A stretch of 48,520 bases of DNA from Paracoccaceae bacterium (GTDB taxonomy: Bacteria; Pseudomonadota; Alphaproteobacteria; Rhodobacterales; Rhodobacteraceae), in NCBI GenBank assembly GCA_902554885.1, contig CACDPV010000009.1, forward strand, positions 1 to 48,520, written 5' to 3'. A model generated the notes under the pieces. It did no database searches. It was not told where the DNA came from and saw only the letters and a program-made list of their open reading frames with translations. Shown here piece after piece: positions 1-9,554 of this stretch; positions within the stretch are counted from its first letter, which is position 1, and each line of letters starts with the position of its first letter. Position numbers and translations under genes: made by a program.

Positions 1-590
1 CCTACGCTTATCCAACTGGACGTGAGATTGCACTGCACGCACTAGCGGTTGACCGCGCGGCGAACCTGCCAGTTATGCTCTATAACTACCCTGGTCGAAT
101 GTCTGTAGACATGGATGAAGACTGCCTTGACCGTTTAGGCCGTTCACCCAACTTTTGCGGCATCAAGGAGAGCTCTGGCGATATTAACCGATTGCATCTA
201 TTAGCACGCGACTATCCGCATATTGCATTATCTTGCGGCATGGATGACCAGGCGCTGGAATTCTTTGCTTGGGGTGCGCGTAGCTGGGTGTGCGCTGGTT
301 CAAACTTTGCGCCCGAAGCCCATATTGCCCTTTACAAAGCATGCGTCATTGAAGGTGATTTTACTAAAGGAAGAGCAATAATGTCTGCAATGTTACCTTT
401 AATGCGTACCCTCGAGCAGGGCGGCAAATTTGTACAATGCATTAAGTACGGGCTGACGTTGCGAGGCATTGATGCAGGTCCGCCACGCAAACCACTGCAA
501 CCACTGAACAAAGACGACAAACGCGAATTGGCAGAGGTCATCCGCATAATGAACACAACCATTTCCTGCATAATAGGAGCGAAAGTATGA
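1..590 (+). CDS. DapA-family lyase/aldolase (dihydrodipicolinate synthase superfamily), 5' end missing
   Basis: The reading frame is open from base 3 and has no start in the window, so only the C-terminal roughly 195 residues are seen. The family is recognisable from the LYNYPGRM segment, which carries the active-site Tyr, and from GIKESSGD, whose Lys forms the Schiff base with a 2-oxo acid substrate. Family members include dihydrodipicolinate synthase, N-acetylneuraminate lyase and 4-hydroxyproline-pathway deaminases. Its place at the head of a catabolic operon argues against lysine biosynthesis. The stop codon overlaps the next start as ATGA at 587-590, so the two genes are translationally coupled. 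A deaminase or aldolase step producing a semialdehyde for the following aldehyde dehydrogenase is my inference; the substrate is unknown. Confidence 0.85.
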   Translation, partial: YAYPTGREIALHALAVDRAANLPVMLYNYPGRMSVDMDEDCLDRLGRSPNFCGIKESSGDINRLHLLARDYPHIALSCGMDDQALEFFAWGARSWVCAGSNFAPEAHIALYKACVIEGDFTKGRAIMSAMLPLMRTLEQGGKFVQCIKYGLTLRGIDAGPPRKPLQPLNKDDKRELAEVIRIMNTTISCIIGAKV

Positions 591-2059
591 CCGAACTGTT
601 AACGCAAGCCGAATACTCCGCATTAGCTGACTCATTGGATTTGCCACGCAGTCCATTTATCGACGGCAAGTACCAAATTGGGCACGGCCCAATGATGGAA
701 ACCAGTAACCCTGCAACAGGAGCAATAATCGCGCAGATTTCTACTGCAAACGCACAGGATGTAGATTTCGCAGTGGCTAAGGCTCAAGAGTCCTTTGATA
801 AGGGCTGTTGGAGCAAAATGAACCCTGACGCACGCAAAGATGTGTTGATCCGTTTATGTAAGTTGATCACGCGCAACAAACGTGAACTGGCGGTGATGGA
901 AAGTGTTGAGTCTGGTAAGCCAATTCTCGATTGCGAGACTATTGACCTGCCTGAGACGATCCACTGCATCAAGTGGCATGCCGAAGCAACAGATAAAATT
1001 TATGATCAAACAGCACCCACAGGTGACGGAGCAATGGCGATTATTGTACGCGAACCTATCGGTGTGGTCGCAGCCATTTTGCCATGGAATTTTCCTTTGA
1101 TGATGTTAGCTTGGAAAATAGGTCCAGCACTTGCATCTGGTTGCTCTATTATTGTTAAACCAGCAGAACAAACTAGTCTGACAGCGCTACGTGTCGCGGA
1201 GCTAGCGCATGAGGCAGGTATTCCTCGTGGAGTTTTACAAGTACTTCCAGGAGATGGGCCATCAGTAGGAGAACCACTCGGACGACACATGGATGTGGAT
1301 ATGGTCAGTTTCACCGGTTCAACTGAAACTGGGCGCCGATTTTTGCAATATGCGGCAGATAGCAATCTTAAAAAGGTCGTACTAGAATGCGGTGGTAAAA
1401 ATCCGGCATTGGTTTTCGATGACGTAGAAAACCTCGATCATGTGGCCGAACATTTGGTTAACGGTGCGTTCTGGAATGCCGGACAGAACTGCTCTGCAAC
1501 TTCAAGATTGATTGTACATTCGGCTGTGAAAGCTGCTTTACTTGATAAAATCAATGCAAGAATACGGGAGTGGAAGGTGGGAAATCCACTTGACCCCGCA
1601 AACCATATTGGCGCGCTTATTGATAAGGATCATTGCTCTAAAGTACGCAGCTATTTAGACGATAAAGGCGATGGACCGTTCATCTCCCCAACAGTTTTTG
1701 AGGTTGAAGCAAATGACCAACGAGCGCGCGATGAGATATTTGGTCCAGTGCTTTGTGTGATCACTGTAGATAGCAACGACAAGGCAGTACAGGTAGCTAA
1801 TGATACTAACTATGGCCTGACCGCGTCATTATTTTCAGCAGGTAGCCGTAGTGCAATCCGTGCCGCTCGAGATATTCGGGCGGGCACAGTCACAGTCAAT
1901 TGTTACGGTGAAGGCAACATCGCAACACCATTCGGAGGTTACAAGCAATCAGGGTTCGGTGGACGTGACAACGGGCTGCATGCACATAACCAATATACAG
2001 AAATCAAAACAATCTGGATTGACCTGAACGATCCTGCGGATGGGAATAACGTTACATGA
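587..2059 (+). CDS. NAD(P)-dependent aldehyde dehydrogenase (PuuC/BetB-like)
   Basis: 490 residues of the aldehyde dehydrogenase superfamily. Key residues are the substrate-anchoring Asn168 in PWNFP, the general base Glu267 in LECGGKNP, the catalytic Cys302 in GQNCSA and the cofactor-loop motif FTGSTETGR near 242-250. It should oxidise an aldehyde or semialdehyde to the acid. The stretch between the SKVRSYL helix and SPTVF is about 15 residues shorter than in typical members, where a glycine-rich GGxR loop lies; this looks like a clean internal deletion or a natural short form. It overlaps both neighbours by ATGA and so sits in the middle of a coupled operon. The exact aldehyde cannot be read from sequence. 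Confidence 0.9.
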   Translation: MTELLTQAEYSALADSLDLPRSPFIDGKYQIGHGPMMETSNPATGAIIAQISTANAQDVDFAVAKAQESFDKGCWSKMNPDARKDVLIRLCKLITRNKRELAVMESVESGKPILDCETIDLPETIHCIKWHAEATDKIYDQTAPTGDGAMAIIVREPIGVVAAILPWNFPLMMLAWKIGPALASGCSIIVKPAEQTSLTALRVAELAHEAGIPRGVLQVLPGDGPSVGEPLGRHMDVDMVSFTGSTETGRRFLQYAADSNLKKVVLECGGKNPALVFDDVENLDHVAEHLVNGAFWNAGQNCSATSRLIVHSAVKAALLDKINARIREWKVGNPLDPANHIGALIDKDHCSKVRSYLDDKGDGPFISPTVFEVEANDQRARDEIFGPVLCVITVDSNDKAVQVANDTNYGLTASLFSAGSRSAIRAARDIRAGTVTVNCYGEGNIATPFGGYKQSGFGGRDNGLHAHNQYTEIKTIWIDLNDPADGNNVT

Positions 2060-3606
2060 GTATCGATGCTGTCGGCAAAGTGCGCCGTGGGCGGGGTGTG
2101 CGCAAGGCATTACGGGAGACTCGTGACATAAAAATGCTTCCAGCTCTGAAAAGAAAACTACCCCTTATAGAACCTATGACATCCGACCAAATCACTAGGA
2201 TCGACGCGGCGTCCATGGATATTCTCGAAAACGTAGGCGTACATTTTCGTGATGAAATCGCATTGGCAGATTGGAAAGGGACTGGTGCAAAGGTTGTAGA
2301 CGAACTAGTTTACTTGGATCGCAACCTCGTACGCGAACTGATCACAACAATCCCAGAAACTTTCACTTATCACGCTCGAAATGCTGCCAACTCTCTACCT
2401 TTTGGCAAGGACCATGGTATTTTTATACCAATGACCGGTGCACCATATCTGCGAGACCTTGAGGACGTGAGGAGGAACCCAACGTTGGAAGACTTGGCAA
2501 ATTTCCACAAACTCAGCCACATGCTGCCCGTGATCCACTCCTCTGCTCATCATATTGTCGAACCTTACGACCACCCAATTAGTCAGCGGCATCTCCGGAT
2601 CACCTATTCATCGATGAAGCATTCTGACAAAACATTTATGGGTATGACTACAAGTCCAAAGAATGCCGAAGACGTCATACAGATGTGTGCGATCCTTTTT
2701 GGTGATGATTACATCGATACGCACCCTGTTGTCACAGGTAATTGTAACGGTAACTCACCATTGGTTTGGGATGAAACAATGCTTGGTGCATTACGGGCAT
2801 TTTGTAAACGTAATCAGCCCATCTTATGTTCGCCCTTTGTATTAGGTGGCGCCAACACTCCCGCCAGTGTGCCCGCCACCGTTGCGCAGTTGAATGCCGA
2901 AGCCCTGAGTGCGCTAGCCTATACGCAAGTTGTAAAAAAAGGGTGCCCTGCGATTTACGGTCACTATCTTTCTACAGTAAGTATGAAGTCTGGCGCACCT
3001 ATGGCTGGCACACCAGAGATTAGCTTAATGAATTTCATGATTGGCCAAATGGCGCGCTTTTACGGCATCCCCTGGAGAACCTCGAATACACTTGGTGGCG
3101 CCAAAACATTCGACGCGCAAGCAGGTTATGAAAGCGCAATGACAATGAACGCCGTGTTGATGGCTGGCGCTAATTATATGTGGCATTCCGCGGGTTGGAA
3201 TGAAGCCGGCATGCATTGTTCAGTAGCCAAGTTTATCGTTGATGCTGAGATTTGCGAAATGGGCTACCGAATGGCAGAGGGCGTTAATTGGAATGACTTT
3301 GAGGCAGCTCTTTCTGCGGTTTCAGATGTGGGTCCAGGGGGGCATTACCTTGGACATCCACATACCTTAGAGCACTTCCAAAAGGCCTTTTTCATGCCGG
3401 AAATGTTTGACAACAATTCAATTGAGCAATGGCAGGCCGAAGGGGCAATTGAGATCAATGAACGTGCATTAAAGAAGGCAGGTATGATGCTAAACGAATA
3501 TGAAGAACCTAAACTGGATGAAGGTGTTAACGAAGCGTTGCTGGAATATATCGCCAGACGAGAGCGGGAAATCCCAGCCGCCGATGCGCTTAATCAAGAG
3601 TATTAA
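2056..3606 (+). CDS. MttB-family (trimethylamine/betaine) methyltransferase, non-pyrrolysine type
   Basis: 516 residues resembling the trimethylamine methyltransferase (MttB/COG5598) family, a TIM barrel that transfers a methyl group from a quaternary amine to a corrinoid protein. Family-like segments include the N-terminal MDILENVGVHF region, the GNCNGNSPL segment, and the AMTMNAVLMAGANYMWHSAG and GGHYLGHPHTLEHF C-terminal segments. There is no in-frame UAG, so it belongs with the non-pyrrolysine homologues such as glycine-betaine methyltransferases. No corrinoid protein is encoded nearby, which leaves the methyl acceptor unresolved. The start overlaps the aldehyde dehydrogenase stop as ATGA. 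Together with the flavin demethylase at 6455-8503 it suggests catabolism of a methylated amine; this is inferred from context. Confidence 0.85.
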   Translation: MSIDAVGKVRRGRGVRKALRETRDIKMLPALKRKLPLIEPMTSDQITRIDAASMDILENVGVHFRDEIALADWKGTGAKVVDELVYLDRNLVRELITTIPETFTYHARNAANSLPFGKDHGIFIPMTGAPYLRDLEDVRRNPTLEDLANFHKLSHMLPVIHSSAHHIVEPYDHPISQRHLRITYSSMKHSDKTFMGMTTSPKNAEDVIQMCAILFGDDYIDTHPVVTGNCNGNSPLVWDETMLGALRAFCKRNQPILCSPFVLGGANTPASVPATVAQLNAEALSALAYTQVVKKGCPAIYGHYLSTVSMKSGAPMAGTPEISLMNFMIGQMARFYGIPWRTSNTLGGAKTFDAQAGYESAMTMNAVLMAGANYMWHSAGWNEAGMHCSVAKFIVDAEICEMGYRMAEGVNWNDFEAALSAVSDVGPGGHYLGHPHTLEHFQKAFFMPEMFDNNSIEQWQAEGAIEINERALKKAGMMLNEYEEPKLDEGVNEALLEYIARREREIPAADALNQEY

Positions 3607-3608
3607 AA

Positions 3609-4340
3609 ATGCGATTTCAAGGTAAGACTATTCTTGTTACAGGCGCTGCGGGAGGCATAGGTCGCAATATCACTACTGCATTTGAGGCTGAGGGCGCACG
3701 CGTAGCCGTGACTGACCTTGATACTCAAGGAATAGAGGCAGAGGCAGCATTCGACGGTGATTTAACAGATCGTGTCTTTTGCGATGCACTACCTCAGATG
3801 GTTAAAGATAAGTTGGGTAGCCTTGATATCGTTATCAACAATGCTGGTATTATTACACGAGGCCCACTGCCTGAGGCCAGTGACGATGACATCACTTTAT
3901 CTATAGCGGTTAACATAGAGGCGCCCTTGCGTCTGTGTCGCGCATCCATCCCTATAATGGCAGGGCAAGGTGGTGGGATAATCGTCAACACATCCTCATG
4001 TTGGGGGTTGCGTCCTGGGCCTAACCATCCAATCTATGTGATGACCAAGGCCGCTCTTGCCTCACTGACCCAATGCCTTGGCCGCGATCACGCACACCAA
4101 AAAATCCGGGTGAACGCAGTCTGCCCTAATGAAGTAGATACAGCCATGCTTCGGTCTGGATTCGAGGCGCGCGGACTTGATCCTAAAAAGGCTATCGATG
4201 ACCTCAATGCCTCAGTACCGCTGGGCCGCATCGCTGATCCACAGGACATCACTGACGTAATTACATTTCTTGCTTCAGACGCTGCACGCTACATGTGCGG
4301 CAGCCTTGTTGAGGTGAATGGTGGAAAGCCAGTAATATGA
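3609..4340 (+). CDS. Short-chain dehydrogenase/reductase (SDR)
   Basis: 243 residues with the classical SDR pattern: cofactor motif TGAAGGIG near residue 11, a conserved NNAG, a catalytic Ser in NTSSCWG, and Tyr and Lys in YVMTK. The acidic residue in VTDLD after the second strand favours NAD(H). It begins two bases after the MttB-like stop and overlaps the next SDR by ATGA. SDRs of this kind oxidise secondary alcohols or reduce ketones; the substrate is not determinable. It is not a close duplicate of the next gene, so the pathway may need two different oxidations. Confidence 0.88.
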   Translation: MRFQGKTILVTGAAGGIGRNITTAFEAEGARVAVTDLDTQGIEAEAAFDGDLTDRVFCDALPQMVKDKLGSLDIVINNAGIITRGPLPEASDDDITLSIAVNIEAPLRLCRASIPIMAGQGGGIIVNTSSCWGLRPGPNHPIYVMTKAALASLTQCLGRDHAHQKIRVNAVCPNEVDTAMLRSGFEARGLDPKKAIDDLNASVPLGRIADPQDITDVITFLASDAARYMCGSLVEVNGGKPVI

Positions 4341-5068
4341 AAGATTTTCATGGTAAAGTCGCTCTGGTCACGGGAGCATCAAGTGGGATGGGAGCAGAGA
4401 CAGCGCGTATTTTGTCGAAAGGTGGAGCGCGCGTGTTTGCTGCACAACGAAGTCCGTCGGACTATGAGGATATTTTGGCAGATTTCGCAGAGCCAAATGC
4501 CCCAGCAAAAGTGATTGACGTTATTACTCGAGAGACAGATCGGCTGGATATTCTAGTTAACAATGCAGGCGTTATGCGCGAGGGTACAGTTGAGGAAACA
4601 TCACTGGACGATTGGCAGCTTCAGCTGCAGGTTAACCTGACTGCGCCGTTCCTGTTAATCCGTCATGCTATGCCGCTACTACGCGTTGCGCGTGGTGCAA
4701 TAGTAAATATAGGTTCGATTGAGGGGCTGGGAAATAATCCACGTCACCCAGCCTATGGAGCATCCAAAGCTGGATTGCACGGTCTTACCCGTGCAGTTGC
4801 AGTCGACCACGGTCCAGATGGGATAAGATGTAACGCGGTTGCTCCAGGTTGGATAGACACGCCACTCAATAAGGATTTTATCGCCTCTATGCCCGATCCC
4901 AAAGCGTTCCATACCAAGATTGGCAAGATCCACCCACTGGGTCGAATTGGTAAGCCAACAGAGGTCGCAGAGTTGATATGTTGGTTAGTATCAGACGCAG
5001 CAAGCTTTGTTACTGGTCAAGTTTGGACGATTGACGGTGGCCGCATGAGCAAACTCAGTCTACCATGA
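4337..5068 (+). CDS. Short-chain dehydrogenase/reductase (SDR), second in operon
   Basis: 243 residues, the same length as the SDR before it but with clearly different sequence. It shows TGASSGMG at the cofactor site, NNAG, Ser in NIGSIEG, and Tyr/Lys in YGASK. The segment after the second strand reads AAQRS with no acidic residue, which may indicate NADP(H) preference; that is inference. Start and stop both overlap neighbours as ATGA, so expression is coupled to the operon. Confidence 0.88.
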   Translation: MKDFHGKVALVTGASSGMGAETARILSKGGARVFAAQRSPSDYEDILADFAEPNAPAKVIDVITRETDRLDILVNNAGVMREGTVEETSLDDWQLQLQVNLTAPFLLIRHAMPLLRVARGAIVNIGSIEGLGNNPRHPAYGASKAGLHGLTRAVAVDHGPDGIRCNAVAPGWIDTPLNKDFIASMPDPKAFHTKIGKIHPLGRIGKPTEVAELICWLVSDAASFVTGQVWTIDGGRMSKLSLP

Positions 5069-6396
5069 AAGTTAAGCGTCTCCCTCTTGACCCTGGTCCT
5101 GCTGGTTGGAACCAGCTGCTGCAAGAGCCTATGCCAGCTATACGACTAGAGGACAAGATAACAGTCGACTGGTTGGTAATAGGCGCTGGTTTCGCAGGAT
5201 TGGCCGCCGCACACCGTCTTTGCAAACAGGCACAAGGTGATAAGATCGTCGTGCTGGATGCCGTACGTGTTGGCGATGGCCCAGCGGGGCGCAATTCAGG
5301 GTTCATGATTGATTTACCACACGATCTTACGTCTGCCGACTATGGCGGTGGGCTTGATGCTGACTTGGATCAGACGGAAGATAATCGGCTTGGTATCGCG
5401 CATGCGTCTAAGATGGCGACAGAGTATCTCCTCTCAGACGAAGCCTTTCTACTATCTGGCAAAATTAACGGGGCTGCTACCGCAAAAGGTCAGGCGCACA
5501 ACAAAAATTTCGCCAAGCACTTAACGACCATGGGTGAGCCATATGAGTCACTTGACGCTAAGCAAATGCGTGAGATTACCGGCTCTTCATATTATCAGGG
5601 CGGGCTATTCACCCCAGGCACAGCAATGATCCAACCAGCAATGTATATTCGTGGAGTCGCTGACGGATTGCGGCAAGACGGTGTCACGATATATGAAAAC
5701 AGCCCTGTTACTGCTTTGAATAATGATGGAAATTGGATCGTCGAGACCCCGCAAGGTCAAGTCAGTTCTCCGCGTGTAATCCTTGCAGTGAACGGTCACC
5801 TTAACAGCTTTGGATACGCCAAATCGCGTCTTATGCATGTATTTACCTACGCCTCTATGACGCGGGCACTGACACCACAAGAAATTGGTAAACTAGGCGG
5901 CAATCCAATTTGGGGACTGACTCCAGCAGATCCTGTTGGGACTACTGTACGCCGTATTTCAGGTACGGGTGGGGATCGCCTGATCATAAGAAACCGGTTT
6001 ACATTTGATCCTAAACTGGAAGTGGAACCCAAACGCATTGCGAAGATTGGTCATGATCACGATACATCCTTCCTCAACCGCTTTCCAGACTTGAGTAATG
6101 TCAAAATGGAGTACCGTTGGGGTGGAAGGCTATGCTTGAGCCGTAACAACGTGCAAATAATACAAGAGCTTGAGCCAGGGCTATTCTCCGCGTGCTGCCA
6201 AAATGGTTTGGGCACAGCTAAGGGCACATTTGCCGGAGGCCTTGCTGCAGACCTTGCATTAGGTCGATCATCGCAGGCCTTGTCCAGAGCTTTAGCCGCT
6301 GATGCCCCAGCCCGCTTGCCGCCGGCAGCAATAGCAAAGCTTGGAGCGAACCTATACTTGCGCTGGCAAGAGCGTAGTGCGCGTGGTGAGCTTTAA
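5065..6396 (+). CDS. FAD-dependent amine/amino-acid oxidoreductase (DAO family)
   Basis: 443 residues. A dinucleotide-binding motif VIGAGFAGLAAA lies near residue 40 after an N-terminal extension, and a second FAD-contact region reads GPAGRNSGFMIDLPHD. A DAO-type C-terminus with the sequence YRWGGRLCLSRNN follows. This matches D-amino-acid oxidase/sarcosine oxidase/PuuB-like enzymes, which oxidise C-N bonds of secondary or primary amines to imines. It is the last gene of the operon, coupled to the SDR by ATGA. Its presence fits stepwise oxidation or demethylation of an amine substrate, which remains unidentified. Confidence 0.85.
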   Translation: MKVKRLPLDPGPAGWNQLLQEPMPAIRLEDKITVDWLVIGAGFAGLAAAHRLCKQAQGDKIVVLDAVRVGDGPAGRNSGFMIDLPHDLTSADYGGGLDADLDQTEDNRLGIAHASKMATEYLLSDEAFLLSGKINGAATAKGQAHNKNFAKHLTTMGEPYESLDAKQMREITGSSYYQGGLFTPGTAMIQPAMYIRGVADGLRQDGVTIYENSPVTALNNDGNWIVETPQGQVSSPRVILAVNGHLNSFGYAKSRLMHVFTYASMTRALTPQEIGKLGGNPIWGLTPADPVGTTVRRISGTGGDRLIIRNRFTFDPKLEVEPKRIAKIGHDHDTSFLNRFPDLSNVKMEYRWGGRLCLSRNNVQIIQELEPGLFSACCQNGLGTAKGTFAGGLAADLALGRSSQALSRALAADAPARLPPAAIAKLGANLYLRWQERSARGEL

Positions 6397-6454
6397 ACGT
6401 AACGGCTTAAAAAGAAGTAAGTTAGCTTAATCTCAGTATTTTATTTAACTTTGT

Positions 6455-8503
6455 CTAAATGGTTTGGCAAAGTCTCAACGCATCAAACATAGCTGCTTGA
6501 ACATTGCGACTGCCAGCAGCATCACCGATACGAAACAAGTCATATCTACCAGGAGCCATTTGCGAATTTGATTTTGGCGCCAATGTCTTGGATAGGTCAC
6601 GCCAGCCACCATTCGCAGAACCACAAACAAGCTCATCAAAAAGCTCACTGACTGGCGTTACACCAGTCTCTAGTACAACCGCAGACGACTCAATGCGCGT
6701 CTCTTTGCCTGTCAGATCAGAAATCAAAGTTGTAGCAAGACGATTGCCCATTCGTTTAACAGATACTAAAGAGTGATCGCCAATAGGCACTATATTTTGC
6801 TCAGCTAGCTGCTTCTTCCAAATTACCCGCTCACCATAGGTCAACTCTTTTGCAGGAAGATCATCAATCATAAAGTAGTGTACTTCTTGTCCTGCCCTGA
6901 CGAGCATCTCTGCCGCAGTCGGGGCAGTATGCCGCCCTGTTCCATCGTACACCAGCACATCTCCCCTGATTTGCACTTGCCGACCAAGGACATCCCACGC
7001 ACTGGTGCAAAGGTTACCTCCCTCTACCAAGCTAAAATCAGGAATACCCCCAGTCGATACGATGACCACATCCGGAGTTTCGGCGATCACGTCCTGAAAC
7101 TCAGCAAAGGTATTCAGGCGAATATCTACACCCAGATGTGCAAGTTCGTTCCCACGCCAATCTACTATCGCACGTATATCACGCCGCCAAGAGGCTTTGT
7201 CGGCAAGAAGTAACTGTCCACCAAGCGCATTCGCAGCCTCAAAAAGAACAGCCTTATGTCCGCGTTCAGCAGAAATCCGCGCAGCCTCAAGACCGGCTGG
7301 ACCACCTCCAACAATCACGACCTTCTTTGATCGTCCTACGCTTGATTGTATACGATGCGACCAAGCCTTTTCCCGTCCTGTCACCGGATTATGTAAGCAA
7401 GTAGGTCGATTTTGGTCCATACAATGAACAGCCCCGACACACGGTCGTATACGGTCCTCTTCGCCGCGTTTAATCTTTGCAACAATATCTGGATCGGCAA
7501 TGTGCGCGCGCGTCATCGCTACCATATCCAATAATCCCTCACTAATTGCATGACGCGCGGTTGCAATATCATTTATCTTAGCGGCATGAAAAACGGGGAG
7601 ATTTATCTCTTTCTTAAAAGCGCCTGCCTTTTCAAGCCATGGAGCCTGTCGCTCTTGCATGCCTGGCATACAATCAACGACCAGAGACAGCTCTGTGTCT
7701 AGGCGACCGTAATTCGCATTCACAAAGTCGAGAAGCCCTCGTTCCTCGAACATCTTCAAGACATGCAAACAGTCATCAAAGTCCTGTCCTTCATCAATCC
7801 CTTCATCAACCGCGTAACGCATACCAACGATAAAATTACCACCCACGCGACTCCGGATCTCTTCTAGCACCATGAGACCAAACCTTGCCCGATTTTTTGC
7901 CGTACCACCGAACTCATCTGTGCGTTTGTTTGTATCCGGAGATAAAAACTGGCCGATAAGGTGACCCTGGGTCATAACCTCAAGCCCATCCAATCCTCCT
8001 TCCTTGCACCGCACGGCAGCGTCTCCAAACTCTCGGACAATGCGAGCGATTTCGTCATGATTAATCTCGCGAGGGATTGACCGGTGACCTCGCTCACGGA
8101 TTGGCGAAGGTGCCACAGACGGCATCCAAGACTGCGTATTTGTTTCGGCCCTACGTCCCAAATGGGTAATTTGGATCATTAGTGCCGCGCCTTCAGCATG
8201 GATCCGACTTGAGAATTTCTGGAAGTGGGGGATGACCTTATCGGTTGCAACACTTAACTGGCCACTATTCCACTTCGAGTCTTGTGAAACGTAAGAAGAA
8301 CCGCCAAACATAGTTAGTGCAAGCCCACCTTGGGCCTTTGCCAAATGATAGGCTTGGTAAGCCTCTCCTGGCATGTGGTCACTATCTCCCAGACCACAAG
8401 CATGGCTAGTAGACATAATCCTATTGCGGAGTGTCAAATGCCCAAGTTTAAAAGACCTTAGTAGAGGATCACCGGGGGTTTTGGGCTCAGTGATGATCTT
8501 CAT
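6455..8503 (-). CDS. TMADH/DgcA-type flavoprotein demethylase (FMN + Fe-S + NAD(P)/FAD domains)
   Basis: 682 residues, convergent with the preceding operon. An N-terminal old-yellow-enzyme TIM barrel (FMN) is followed by an iron-sulfur loop and then a pyridine-nucleotide-disulfide domain with VVIVGGGPAGLEAAR near residue 393. The iron-sulfur segment reads CVGAVHCMDQNRPTC, so the second Cys of the canonical CxxCxxC pattern is Ala. I recall the same Ala in dimethylglycine and stachydrine (N-methylproline) demethylases. Related enzymes are trimethylamine dehydrogenase and 2,4-dienoyl-CoA reductase. Oxidative N-demethylation is the likely role because of the MttB-like and DAO-type neighbours. Confidence 0.85.
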   Translation of the reverse strand: MKIITEPKTPGDPLLRSFKLGHLTLRNRIMSTSHACGLGDSDHMPGEAYQAYHLAKAQGGLALTMFGGSSYVSQDSKWNSGQLSVATDKVIPHFQKFSSRIHAEGAALMIQITHLGRRAETNTQSWMPSVAPSPIRERGHRSIPREINHDEIARIVREFGDAAVRCKEGGLDGLEVMTQGHLIGQFLSPDTNKRTDEFGGTAKNRARFGLMVLEEIRSRVGGNFIVGMRYAVDEGIDEGQDFDDCLHVLKMFEERGLLDFVNANYGRLDTELSLVVDCMPGMQERQAPWLEKAGAFKKEINLPVFHAAKINDIATARHAISEGLLDMVAMTRAHIADPDIVAKIKRGEEDRIRPCVGAVHCMDQNRPTCLHNPVTGREKAWSHRIQSSVGRSKKVVIVGGGPAGLEAARISAERGHKAVLFEAANALGGQLLLADKASWRRDIRAIVDWRGNELAHLGVDIRLNTFAEFQDVIAETPDVVIVSTGGIPDFSLVEGGNLCTSAWDVLGRQVQIRGDVLVYDGTGRHTAPTAAEMLVRAGQEVHYFMIDDLPAKELTYGERVIWKKQLAEQNIVPIGDHSLVSVKRMGNRLATTLISDLTGKETRIESSAVVLETGVTPVSELFDELVCGSANGGWRDLSKTLAPKSNSQMAPGRYDLFRIGDAAGSRNVQAAMFDALRLCQTI

Positions 8504-8649
8504 GTTAATCTGGCTTTCAAAAGTAACCGCATTCTATTGCAAATTCAAACCTCAGATAACGCGCTTAGGCAATCAATAAAAGCTTTCGAAATTCTAAATT
8601 AAAAATAATTTATTATAATTTTGAGAATAATATCAATAAAACGTAAATA

Positions 8650-9453
8650 TCAAAGGCTAGATTTGATTAGTACAACACCAAGGCACAGCACGCCAATTAG
8701 TAATGTTTTACTCAAAGTGATTTTCTCTTTTAGAAAAACGATGGCAAGTAATATAGCAAAAAGTACAGAAGTTTCTCGAAGAGTATATACGATTGATATT
8801 GGTGCATGCAGGCACGCCCATAAAACAATTGCGTATGCGCTAAACCCTAATGAACCACCAACCCAAAAAATCTTTTGACCGTGCTGGCGAATACCCAAAA
8901 AAGTTTCCTTGTTAAAAAGAAACAAAAACAAGCATAGCAATGCTGCACTTAAAATATCGACTGCGCTGGTATACCCGATGGCATTTTGGGCAACCCTCAC
9001 ACCATAACCATCTACCACTGAGTATGATGCGATGAAACATCCTGTACATGCGGCGTAATAAAACCCTCTGAGGGCAGCCCGAGACCTTAATCCAATTTTT
9101 ATACCATACAAAATTAGTGCTATGGAGATACATAATATTCCTGAAATTTCATATTTCGACAGGTACTCACCTAGAAATATTGTGCCCACCAGCACAATGA
9201 TCAGTGGAGACAGTCCACGTGCAATAGGGTAAACTTGCGACAATTCAGCATGTCTATAGGCGTTCAGAAGAAAAAACATATAACAAACATGTAAGAAAGC
9301 ACTGGCTAAAATATAAACTAAACTTTCTAAATTTGGGAAGCCAAACAAGATTAATCCCATAATACCGAATGGCACATGCCCAAGCGCAATTGCGCTCATA
9401 CTTAGCAACTTATCGTTTGAATTTCTGAGTATTATATTCCATGAGGCATGCAA
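8650..9453 (-). CDS. EamA/DMT-superfamily permease
   Basis: A hydrophobic protein of about 267 residues with roughly nine or ten membrane segments and the internal duplication typical of EamA transporters. The N-terminal HASWN motif is characteristic of this group. The frame as given begins at TTG, in the middle of the first membrane helix. The same frame continues upstream through ETIVILSVLFAAFL without an ATG, GTG or stop until a TAA near 9510. A start around 9495 (ATC or ATT, behind AGGAG) would complete helix 1. It lies just outside the left tRNA-derived repeat. Substrate unknown. Confidence 0.8.
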   Translation of the reverse strand: MHASWNIILRNSNDKLLSMSAIALGHVPFGIMGLILFGFPNLESLVYILASAFLHVCYMFFLLNAYRHAELSQVYPIARGLSPLIIVLVGTIFLGEYLSKYEISGILCISIALILYGIKIGLRSRAALRGFYYAACTGCFIASYSVVDGYGVRVAQNAIGYTSAVDILSAALLCLFLFLFNKETFLGIRQHGQKIFWVGGSLGFSAYAIVLWACLHAPISIVYTLRETSVLFAILLAIVFLKEKITLSKTLLIGVLCLGVVLIKSSL

Positions 9454-9524
9454 AAATGCAGCAAACAGTACAGATAGAATAACGATAGTCTCGATGAAGA
9501 TAACTCCTGCTTAAATGTACTATT

Positions 9525-9554
9525 GGGAGTAATTATGGTGCCGTCACACGGACT
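9525..9554. repeat. Left outer att-like repeat, copy of tRNA-Thr 3' end plus flank
   Basis: This 30-base stretch matches 25012-25041 at 28 of 30 positions; the two differences are GT for CC inside the tRNA part. The match covers the tRNA-Thr 3' end with CCA and also 12 bases beyond it (gggagtaattat). A repeat of a tRNA 3' end far from the tRNA is the usual mark of site-specific integration by a tyrosine recombinase. It therefore marks the left edge of the island. Confidence 0.85.

Noticed and set aside
2056-3606. Pyrrolysine-containing MttB
   Set aside because: No in-frame UAG inside the gene; it is full length without recoding.
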